From Candidatus Dojkabacteria bacterium (lineage in GTDB: Bacteria; Patescibacteriota; Dojkabacteria; B142; OLB20), in NCBI GenBank assembly GCA_020429485.1, contig JAGQLK010000096.1:1-5112 (forward strand): a stretch of DNA of 5,112 nt, given 5' to 3'. Positions 1 to 5,112 of the stretch are shown piece after piece. The notes under the pieces were generated by a model. It ran no database searches. It was not told the origin of the DNA and saw only the letters and a program-made list of their open reading frames with translations. The stretch's first letter is position 1. Each line of letters opens with the position of its first letter. A program made the translations under genes and the position numbers.

Positions 1-15
1 TAACGAATATATACA

Positions 16-21
16 TATAAA
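16..21 (+). promoter_or_regulatory. possible -10 box for the synthetase-like gene
   Basis: TATAAA ends 21 bases before the ATG at 43, a distance similar to the clearer promoters in this window. The matching -35 box would lie before the window start, so only half of the promoter can be judged. The surrounding bases are nearly all A/T, so a chance match is likely. Confidence 0.25.
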
Positions 22-42
22 TAATTATTAATAACAATTATT

Positions 43-1083
43 ATGTATGCAGGAAGTGATTTATATCCATTACATAGAATTAGGCCAGATGGTGAAGGTT
101 ATATGTATCCAGGTCTAGTAAAGAATACTAGGCGTACAGATGGATGGGGTAGAGAAAGCATTAATCTCAGTGCAGAGTATTCAACTCCATGTATTTGTTT
201 TGGTGGTGAAAAAACAGCAGAGTCACCAGTAGCACAAGATATTTGGGGGAATAGAGCATTAGCTTATTCACAAATTTATAGATTTGGCTTTAATTTAGAT
301 TTGTTAAAAGACCAATCTCTTCAACGATTAGGAGTGGGTGGCTTTGCCCCTAATGGCTCGATTCATTTAGGTCATCTCCAGCATGTTCAAGCACTCAAAG
401 ATTCTAATATAGATTTTATGGTTGCCTCATTTAATGATATTGAAGCAAGATTTGTGAGAGGTGCAACTGATGAAGAAATAGGTAGAGCAATAGGTTCATT
501 CGAAGTTGTCTTCAATGGTGAGGCAGATATTGAGCAAAGAACACAAGTACCAGAATTAATGGATTTATACCATTATTTCAATAGAGAGGTTACCTTAGAA
601 GATATGTTTATGGTATTTGGTAGAGATTTGAATCGGGCAGAGTTAGAGTCAGTTAACTTACAAGCTGCAGCCTATCTTTGGAGATCTGTAAATAACCCAA
701 ATGTTATACCTGTAGGGTATGACGGTATAGAGGAGCTAAAAAGAATGATTTATATAAATCACATGGCACAGACAAAGTTAGGATTACCAGGGGGAGTATT
801 TTTTATCTCACCACAGATTCATGGATGGAACCCTGATCTAAAAATGGGAAAAAGTAATCCTGGTGGTAGTTTAATGGTGGGTGACTCACTTGATGATGCA
901 TTAGCAAGAATAGCATTTCTAGAGGATACTTCCAGTTCAAGGCATATGCTAAGGATGATAGCATTTTTACTTTCGGAAGATAGAAGCATACTATCTGATA
1001 TAGACACTGACTTTGACTTTTTACAAGAGACTGCATCAGCCAATCTAATTGCTAATCATCAAAGCATTTTCCCGCTTACATGA
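43..1083 (+). CDS. divergent class I aminoacyl-tRNA synthetase-like protein (TrpRS-related catalytic domain)
   Basis: This 346-residue protein carries both class I synthetase signatures: a HIGH-type motif HLGH at residues 108-111, preceded by GFAPNGSI, and a KMSKS-type loop KMGKS at 267-271. Between them, VPELMDLY (169-176), REVTLEDM then VFGR (181-194), NLQAAAYLW (205-213) and IPVGYDG (222-228) fall in the order seen in archaeal/eukaryal-type TrpRS. The stretch after KMGKS (SLMVGDSLDDALARI, 276-290) matches the family helix of the kind FLTDDPEE. Such an enzyme would bind ATP and an amino acid in the cytoplasm and charge tRNA. Residues 1-80 match nothing I recognise. Only about 75 residues follow KMGKS, short for a full anticodon-binding region, so true tRNA charging is uncertain. 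ATG 43 is the first ATG after the in-frame stop at 22-24, and no Shine-Dalgarno precedes it. The gene ends with TGA. TyrRS is the main alternative. Confidence 0.72.
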   Translation: MYAGSDLYPLHRIRPDGEGYMYPGLVKNTRRTDGWGRESINLSAEYSTPCICFGGEKTAESPVAQDIWGNRALAYSQIYRFGFNLDLLKDQSLQRLGVGGFAPNGSIHLGHLQHVQALKDSNIDFMVASFNDIEARFVRGATDEEIGRAIGSFEVVFNGEADIEQRTQVPELMDLYHYFNREVTLEDMFMVFGRDLNRAELESVNLQAAAYLWRSVNNPNVIPVGYDGIEELKRMIYINHMAQTKLGLPGGVFFISPQIHGWNPDLKMGKSNPGGSLMVGDSLDDALARIAFLEDTSSSRHMLRMIAFLLSEDRSILSDIDTDFDFLQETASANLIANHQSIFPLT

Positions 1084-1103
1084 GATACGATCTAGGTTAT
1101 AAT
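1075..1103 (+). promoter_or_regulatory. sigma-70-type promoter of the dus gene
   Basis: The -35 element is CTTACA (1075-1080, four of six consensus bases). A 17-base spacer leads to a perfect TATAAT (1098-1103). Transcription would start near 1110, leaving a leader of about 14 bases before the TTG start at 1124. The -35 box overlaps the last codons of the upstream gene. Confidence 0.6.
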
Positions 1104-1114
1104 TACCTATCGTA
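1086..1114 (+). repeat. imperfect inverted repeat centred on the dus -10 box
   Basis: The left arm TACGAT-CT-AGGT (1086-1097) pairs with the right arm ACCTATCGTA (1105-1114). This gives ten base pairs with a two-base bulge (CT, 1092-1093) and a seven-base centre holding TATAAT. No T-run follows on the + strand, so it does not look like a standard terminator. Its position over the -10 box and start site fits an operator, or a 3'-end hairpin for the upstream transcript. Both readings are inference. Confidence 0.45.
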
Positions 1115-1123
1115 AAATAAACC

Positions 1124-2224
1124 TTGAATAATTTTTGGCAAGCAATAGAAAAACCAATAATTGGTCTAGCACCAATGGATGGAGTAACAGATGCTCCGTT
1201 TAGATTTATTACTAGTAAGCATAGTAATCCTGATGTCATCATAACTGAATTTATCAGTGTAGATGGTATAGCCTATGGAGCAGGTAAATTGTTTACTGAC
1301 TTTTTATATCATGAAATGGAACGTCCAGTTGTAGCACAGGTTTTTGGTAATGATCCTGAGTTATTTTATATTGCTGCAAAAGTAGTATGCGAGTTAGGTT
1401 TTGACGGCTTAGATATTAATATGGGGTGTCCAGCGAAGTCTGTTTCTAGTAGGGGGGCAGGTGCTGCACTAATAAAAACTCCTGATTTAGCTCGTGAAAT
1501 AATATTATCAAGTAAGCAAGGTGTTGATGATTGGGTTAGGGATGGTACAGCAGGACTAAGCAGTAAGGTGATCAAAGCCATAGAAGCGACAAAAATTAAA
1601 TTGAAAGAGCTTGGTGTGTCAGTACTAGAGGAAAGGCAAGCCATTCCAGTTTCTGTAAAAACCAGGATTGGATTCAATCAGAGTGTAGTTGAAGACTGGA
1701 TAAGAAACTTGTTATTAACTAAACCAACGAACATAACTGTACATGGCCGTACATTAAAACAGATGTACACTGGAGGAGCTGATTGGGCAGAACTCAAAAA
1801 AGGTGGGCTAGTGGTCAAAGAATATAATAAATCAGTTACTGAATCAGAACAGATTACCTATTTAGGTAATGGTGATGTAAAAGACTATGCTTCTTTCATA
1901 GAAAAAGTAGATCCAGAATACTTCGATGGTGTATTAATGGGAAGAGGTGCATTTGGCAATCCATGGCTATTTGAAATGAATAGTTCAATAAAAGCAGGTG
2001 ATGATTATCATAAATCTGAAAGATCATTTGAAGAAATTAAACAAGTAATAAATGAGCACTGTAAATTACATTGGCAAATAAAAGGAGAAAAAGCTTTTGT
2101 ACAAATGAGGAAACATCTCGCATGGTATGTGAAGGGCATGCCTGGGGCTAGCGAGTTAAGGAGACAACTGATGAGTACCAAGACACCTGATGAAGTGGAA
2201 GATATTCTTGACAATTATTCGTAG
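1124..2224 (+). CDS. dus: tRNA-dihydrouridine synthase, DusB-like
   Basis: This 366-residue FMN enzyme of the Dus family reduces uridines to dihydrouridine in tRNA D-loops, using NAD(P)H. Visible motifs, in order, are the FMN-binding start GLAPMDGVTDAPFR (14-27), the catalytic loop DINMGCP (97-103, Cys102 as general acid), SRGAGAAL (109-116), SVKTR with flavin-contacting Lys179, VHGRT (206-210), GNGD (248-251) and MGRGAFGNPWLF (272-283). The C-terminal helical part includes MRKHLAWYVKGMPGASELRR (328-347), typical of the DusB branch. A stretch of about 40 residues (roughly 129-172) between GAGAAL and SVKTR is longer than in E. coli DusB. The TTG start is well supported: an in-frame stop sits at 1118-1120, and the next ATG lies inside the APMDG motif, so it would cut off the FMN site. 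No Shine-Dalgarno is visible. The substrate position on tRNA cannot be read from sequence. Confidence 0.93.
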   Translation: MNNFWQAIEKPIIGLAPMDGVTDAPFRFITSKHSNPDVIITEFISVDGIAYGAGKLFTDFLYHEMERPVVAQVFGNDPELFYIAAKVVCELGFDGLDINMGCPAKSVSSRGAGAALIKTPDLAREIILSSKQGVDDWVRDGTAGLSSKVIKAIEATKIKLKELGVSVLEERQAIPVSVKTRIGFNQSVVEDWIRNLLLTKPTNITVHGRTLKQMYTGGADWAELKKGGLVVKEYNKSVTESEQITYLGNGDVKDYASFIEKVDPEYFDGVLMGRGAFGNPWLFEMNSSIKAGDDYHKSERSFEEIKQVINEHCKLHWQIKGEKAFVQMRKHLAWYVKGMPGASELRRQLMSTKTPDEVEDILDNYS

Positions 2225-2246
2225 AAAAAATAACCTTTCATATAAG
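2218..2246 (+). promoter_or_regulatory. weak candidate promoter before the YibE/F-like gene
   Basis: TATAAG (2241-2246, five of six) lies 17 bases after TTCGTA (2218-2223, only three of six). The start site would be near 2253, a few bases before the ATG at 2260, so the mRNA would be nearly leaderless. With no terminator after dus, read-through from the dus promoter is an equally good explanation for expression. Confidence 0.3.
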
Positions 2247-2259
2247 TACCCAATATTTG

Positions 2260-3402
2260 ATGAATTTCAAACAACTATCTAAGTTAATAACGCTAGAGAA
2301 CCTAATTATTGTAGGTACATTTCTGTTGGTGATCATCATATCTGCTGTAACTGTATTTAACAAATCGGCAAATGATAAATATACGGTCGCAGAAATTACC
2401 GGTCTTTTAGAAGTTGAAAATGATGGCAGCTTGTACTATCAGAATGTTGAGGCTCAGTTTATTGAATCAAAAGAGATAATCAGTCTACGTATCCAACTCA
2501 ACGATGTAGATCTTGAAGAAATAGAGATTGGAAACAAAATTTATGTAGAAAAAATTAATACTAGTGTTGGTGAAATATATAATTACTCAGGCCATAAGAG
2601 AGGTGATACCCTTCTTTGGGTTGTATATGCATTCATAGGCTTTTTAATTATATTCCTAGGTAAAGAGGGTACAAAATATATATTTGGTACTATACTAGTT
2701 CTTTTGCTACTCACTAGTGGTGTCTTACCAACCATTTTGAACATTATGCCAATATATATTTCAGCCTTGGCATTACTGGCAATAATTTCTTTTGCGACTA
2801 TCTTGCTTCGCCTGCGTAATTTGAAATTAGCATCAATAGTGAGTGTGTCACAAACAATAACTCTGATACTTATATTCCTTTTTAATCTCATATTATTTAG
2901 GCTAACTTTTCTAATCGATCTATTCTATACAGACGTAACACTCCTATCATCAGATGTATCATTAACTGATTACTGGATAATTATTAATACTGCAATTATT
3001 TTTATTGCTTTTGGAGTTAGTAAAAATACTACTCTTGATGTAGCAAAAAGTGTTTCAGATAAGAAAAAGAAGTATCCTACTTCTTCAGCTATGAATTTGA
3101 TCAAAGTAGGGACTCATCACAATCAATACGCATCAGCAAGAGTGATCAATAGTATGTTCTTTGTATTTCTTGGATTATCTCTTCCTTATATACTGCTTTC
3201 AGATGGATTGGGTTCACCAACTTTTTGGGATGATCCGAGAGTAGTCCAAAGCATTATATTATTTATAAATGCTTCGCTTTCAGCACTACTGCTTGGTCCA
3301 ATTACTGCAATTATTTCTGCGATTGCTCTTACAAAGACAAATAAATCATCTCCTCAATATAAACTGGGCAGAAAAAAGCCTACTAAGCTTGCATCTAATT
3401 AA
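2260..3402 (+). CDS. polytopic membrane protein, YibE/F-like
   Basis: This is an integral membrane protein of 380 residues. It has one N-terminal membrane helix (about 13-33), then a polar domain of about 80 residues rich in beta-type segments (38-115), then about seven hydrophobic helices near 117-135, 139-160, 163-183, 195-218, 237-253, 296-314 and 328-357, and a basic tail. This order, plus the segment GVSKNTTLDVAKSVSDKKKK (252-271) followed by VINSMFFVFLGLSLPYILL (295-313), resembles the YibE/F family, where a DVA-containing loop precedes an N-T/S-rich helix. The family has no established function, and transport is only a guess. The polar domain would probably face outside. The protein has no cysteine. 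An in-frame TTG at 2257 touches the ATG at 2260; I chose ATG, and the difference is one residue. There is no Shine-Dalgarno. It starts 35 bases after dus with no terminator between, so co-transcription is plausible. Confidence 0.7.
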   Translation: MNFKQLSKLITLENLIIVGTFLLVIIISAVTVFNKSANDKYTVAEITGLLEVENDGSLYYQNVEAQFIESKEIISLRIQLNDVDLEEIEIGNKIYVEKINTSVGEIYNYSGHKRGDTLLWVVYAFIGFLIIFLGKEGTKYIFGTILVLLLLTSGVLPTILNIMPIYISALALLAIISFATILLRLRNLKLASIVSVSQTITLILIFLFNLILFRLTFLIDLFYTDVTLLSSDVSLTDYWIIINTAIIFIAFGVSKNTTLDVAKSVSDKKKKYPTSSAMNLIKVGTHHNQYASARVINSMFFVFLGLSLPYILLSDGLGSPTFWDDPRVVQSIILFINASLSALLLGPITAIISAIALTKTNKSSPQYKLGRKKPTKLASN

Positions 3403-3429
3403 AGAATTCTTTACAGTTGGAGTTAACAG

Positions 3430-3448
3430 CAGTTTTGAAATAAAACTG
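3430..3448 (+). repeat. inverted repeat over the tig -35 box
   Basis: CAGTTTT (3430-3436) and AAAACTG (3442-3448) form a perfect seven-base-pair dyad with a five-base centre. It covers the -35 element of the tig promoter (3435-3440). No T-run follows, so it is a poor terminator for the upstream gene. It could be a repressor site, but in AT-rich DNA a chance origin cannot be excluded. Confidence 0.4.
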
Positions 3449-3462
3449 ATTTACAGTATAAT
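3435..3462 (+). promoter_or_regulatory. sigma-70-type promoter of tig
   Basis: The -35 element TTGAAA (3435-3440, five of six) and a perfect TATAAT (3457-3462) are separated by 16 bases. Transcription would start near 3469, giving a leader of about 24 bases before the ATG at 3493. This is the best-matching promoter in the window. A weak purine run AAAGAA (3482-3487) precedes the ATG by five bases and is the only Shine-Dalgarno-like sequence seen here. Confidence 0.65.
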
Positions 3463-3492
3463 TACTGGTCTAATTTAAATTAAAGAACTGAT

Positions 3493-4584
3493 ATGGCAAA
3501 AGAATACACATACACAAAAGAAGTAGATAAGTCTGGCAAAATTACTTTGAAGGTTCAAGTTCAAAAGGAAAAATTTGCTGCTACTAAGGAAAAAACATAC
3601 ACAAGATTATCTCAGGATGTTAAAGTATCTGGTTTTAGACCAGGCAAAGCTCCAAAAGCAGTAATTGAGAGTAAGATAGGCCCTGATCTATTTGAAAAGA
3701 CCCTTAACGATTTATTACCTGAAGTTACTTTCGATATTCTTCAGGAAGAAGGATTAGAGCCATTAAATAGGTTGAAATACAATGTAAAGAAGGTTTCTGA
3801 TGATGAGGGTGTTGAATATGAAGCAGAATTTGTTGAATATCCTAAGTTTAAGCTTGGCGATATGAAGAAAATCAAAGTTAAAGAAGAGGCTGTTGAAGTT
3901 GCAAAAGAAGATATTGATGCAGAGAAAAAGAGAATCTTAGATATTTATAACAAACAGAAGAAAGCAGAGGCTGATTCAGATAAGAAAGAATATACTGATG
4001 CAACAGAGCTAACAGATGCTATTGTAACTGATATGAAGTTAGGGATGGATACTGTAGCTAAACTCGAGGAGCAGATAAAGCATCAGCTAGAACATCAAAA
4101 AAAGCATCTAGCCGAAGACAAAAAAGTTCAAGATATGTTAGATGAAGCAATCAAACTTTCTAAAATCAAGGTACCACAAGCAATAGTTGATGAAGAGATT
4201 GAAAGGCAGGAAGCAGATTATAAAGCACGAATTGAACAATTAGGTCTTAAGCTTGAAGATTTTCTAAAGGCTCAAAAAACATCATTGGATGAATTGAAAA
4301 AGACATGGAATGAAAGTGCTGAAAAGAGAATCGCTACTGAACTACTATTATTTGAAATTGTAAAAGTAGAAAAAATCCAAGTAACTCAAGAAGAATTGAG
4401 CAGAGAAATTGCTTCCATTCAAGATCCTAAAATGAAAGAGGAATATGCATCTGAAGCTGGTCAAAGATTCGTGATGTCAGTTATTTTGCAACAGAAGGCA
4501 ATCAATTGGTTAAGAGAAACTGTAGAAGGCAAAAAACAGCCAGCAATCATTATTCCAGAAGGTGTTGATACAGGAAAAGAGTAA
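3493..4584 (+). CDS. tig: trigger factor lacking the PPIase domain
   Basis: This 363-residue cytoplasmic chaperone would dock at the ribosomal exit tunnel and shield nascent chains. The ribosome-binding domain spans about residues 1-120 and carries the signature GFRPGKAP (47-54), whose Phe-Arg pair contacts ribosomal protein uL23. The C-terminal chaperone domain is recognisable from about 175 onward, including KVPQAIVDEEIERQ (226-239) and long charged helices. E. coli trigger factor is 432 residues, with an FKBP-type PPIase domain between these parts. Here, after YPKFKLGD (116-123), only a short helical linker rich in Lys and Glu (about 130-170) precedes the chaperone domain, so the proline isomerase is absent. 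The deletion looks clean, with no frameshift. The gene contains no cysteine codons. ATG 3493 fits the start of the ribosome-binding domain. It has its own promoter upstream and a terminator downstream, so it is likely a single-gene transcript. Confidence 0.93.
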   Translation: MAKEYTYTKEVDKSGKITLKVQVQKEKFAATKEKTYTRLSQDVKVSGFRPGKAPKAVIESKIGPDLFEKTLNDLLPEVTFDILQEEGLEPLNRLKYNVKKVSDDEGVEYEAEFVEYPKFKLGDMKKIKVKEEAVEVAKEDIDAEKKRILDIYNKQKKAEADSDKKEYTDATELTDAIVTDMKLGMDTVAKLEEQIKHQLEHQKKHLAEDKKVQDMLDEAIKLSKIKVPQAIVDEEIERQEADYKARIEQLGLKLEDFLKAQKTSLDELKKTWNESAEKRIATELLLFEIVKVEKIQVTQEELSREIASIQDPKMKEEYASEAGQRFVMSVILQQKAINWLRETVEGKKQPAIIIPEGVDTGKE

Positions 4585-4585
4585 T

Positions 4586-4615
4586 TTGAGGCTTTAATCA
4601 AAACTAAGTTATAAT
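4586..4615 (+). promoter_or_regulatory. candidate promoter of recF
   Basis: TTGAGG (4586-4591, four of six) and a perfect TATAAT (4610-4615) are separated by 18 bases. The -35 box begins two bases after the tig stop codon. Transcription would start near 4622, at the end of the left arm of the tig terminator, so recF mRNA could not form the full hairpin. The leader before TTG 4640 would be about 18 bases. Confidence 0.55.
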
Positions 4616-4641
4616 AGGGATGTTTAACAGCATCCCTTTTT
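4616..4641 (+). terminator. intrinsic terminator of tig
   Basis: AGGGATG (4616-4622) pairs perfectly with CATCCCT (4631-4637), giving seven base pairs with four G-C pairs and an eight-base loop. The stem runs straight into a five-T tract (4637-4641). It sits 32 bases after the tig stop codon and is the only clear rho-independent terminator in the window. The T-tract overlaps the first two bases of the recF start codon. Confidence 0.75.
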
Positions 4642-5112
4642 GATAAAAAATATTAAGCTAAAAAAGTTCAGAAATTTAAATCTCCAGACAGATCTAGATC
4701 CGAATATAAATATAATTATAGGTAAAAATGGCCTTGGTAAAAGTAATTTCATAGATAGTGTATATTATTTTTCCTACGGTAAGTCATTTAAAAGAATTTC
4801 AGACTCAGATAGTATTGCCTTCGATGATACTATTGGGTTTGCAAGGATGGAAGCAGTTATCAATAATGATGAACAGACTAAACTAGCTGTTACATTTAGT
4901 AGAGTCGATGATAAAAGCTATAAGAAGCTCGAAGTAAATGATCTCGCTACAATAAAACGCAAATTCAATAATCATCTTTATGCAGTAATGTTCAGTCCCG
5001 AAACATTAGACATTATTATTGGTTCTCCAGATTTGAGGAGAGAAGATCTAGATGATTTCATAAGCGGAATAAATGACGAATACGAACATAAATTAAGAGA
5101 CTATAAGAATAT
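4640..5112 (+). CDS. recF: RecF, DNA replication/repair SMC-like ATPase (5' part only)
   Basis: The first 157 codons are present and the gene runs off the window end. RecF binds gapped or single/double-strand junction DNA and, with RecO and RecR, helps load RecA. Motifs seen are the N-terminal strand and loop KLKKFRNLNL (6-15), a Walker A motif GKNGLGKS (28-35) and then the RecF-specific segment VMFSPETLDIIIGSP (116-130), followed by LRREDLDDF (132-140) where most RecFs have RRRFLD. Together these point to RecF rather than SMC, Rad50 or RecN. TTG 4640 is the only canonical start between the in-frame TAA at 4625-4627 and the first conserved strand, and the reading frame stays open to the end. 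There is no Shine-Dalgarno; the start codon follows the T-tract of the tig terminator. Within the window it neighbours tig; whether dnaA or dnaN lies downstream cannot be seen. Walker B and the signature motif would be beyond the edge. Confidence 0.88.
   Translation, partial: MIKNIKLKKFRNLNLQTDLDPNINIIIGKNGLGKSNFIDSVYYFSYGKSFKRISDSDSIAFDDTIGFARMEAVINNDEQTKLAVTFSRVDDKSYKKLEVNDLATIKRKFNNHLYAVMFSPETLDIIIGSPDLRREDLDDFISGINDEYEHKLRDYKN

Noticed and set aside
20..42. Inverted repeat AATAATT / AATTATT just before the first gene
   Set aside because: It is made only of A and T in a nearly pure A/T stretch, so pairing is expected by chance and the hairpin would be very weak.
1081..1095. Possible recoding of TGA as glycine (as in some Patescibacteria)
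   Set aside because: Reading through the TGA at 1081-1083 adds only four codons before TAG, no gene contains an internal TGA, and conserved glycines use normal codons.
1366..1677. Minus-strand open frames opposite dus, and others at 803-1043, 1045-1242, 2008-2214 and 2583-2891
   Set aside because: All lie opposite well-supported + strand genes, show no recognisable motifs, and read as antisense shadows.
1823..1828. TATAAT inside dus, and another at 4711-4716 inside recF
   Set aside because: Both lie within coding sequence with no start codon of a supported gene nearby; such hexamers are expected in AT-rich DNA.
2208..2213. Perfect TTGACA near the end of dus
   Set aside because: It encodes conserved-frame residues (Leu-Asp-Asn), the hexamer 17 bases later is TAACCT, and the better TATAAG box is 27 bases away, too far for a sigma-70 promoter.
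3400..3413. 14-base perfect palindrome TAAAGAATTCTTTA at the stop codon of the YibE/F-like gene
   Set aside because: As RNA it allows only about five weak pairs around a four-base loop, with no T-run after it, so it is not a convincing terminator.
3269..3478. Overlapping + strand frame of 69 codons across the end of the YibE/F-like gene
   Set aside because: It is out of frame with the membrane protein, its composition is a low-complexity Leu/Gln shadow of that sequence, and it has no motif.

Overview
The window is a compact, AT-rich bacterial segment with every gene on the + strand. It holds four complete protein genes and the 5' part of a fifth. Gaps between genes are short (about 35 to 90 bases) and contain promoters, small dyads and one terminator. 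The features suggest a Candidate Phyla Radiation (Patescibacteria)-type genome. These are low GC, TTG start codons, almost no Shine-Dalgarno sequences, a trigger factor without its PPIase domain, and divergent versions of housekeeping proteins. This lineage call is inference, because no marker gene settles it. TGA, TAG and TAA all end genes here and no frame needs recoding, so the standard bacterial code fits.

Layout. 43-1083 is a divergent class I aminoacyl-tRNA synthetase-like protein, closest by motif order to the archaeal/eukaryal-type TrpRS catalytic domain. It has an unrecognised N-terminal region of about 80 residues and a short C-terminus. 1124-2224 is a DusB-like tRNA-dihydrouridine synthase starting at TTG, with an insertion of about 40 residues. 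2260-3402 is a polytopic membrane protein that resembles the YibE/F family. 3493-4584 is a trigger factor (tig) lacking the FKBP-type PPIase domain. 4640 to the window end is the start of recF, also from TTG, with a clear Walker A motif and the RecF signature.

Regulation. Sigma-70-type -10 boxes, three of them perfect TATAAT, lie 10 to 30 bases before the start codons, so predicted mRNA leaders are very short and mostly lack a Shine-Dalgarno sequence. A dyad surrounds the -10 box of the dus promoter and another covers the -35 box of the tig promoter. The only convincing intrinsic terminator follows tig. It is interlocked with recF: the recF -10 box touches the left arm of the hairpin, and the U-tract runs into the recF TTG start.

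Function. Two genes concern tRNA (a synthetase-like protein and dihydrouridine modification), one concerns nascent-chain folding (tig), one is a membrane protein of unknown role, and one is for DNA repair (recF). They look like a loosely grouped housekeeping block rather than a dedicated defence or metabolic system. I see no mobile element, CRISPR array or RNA gene.
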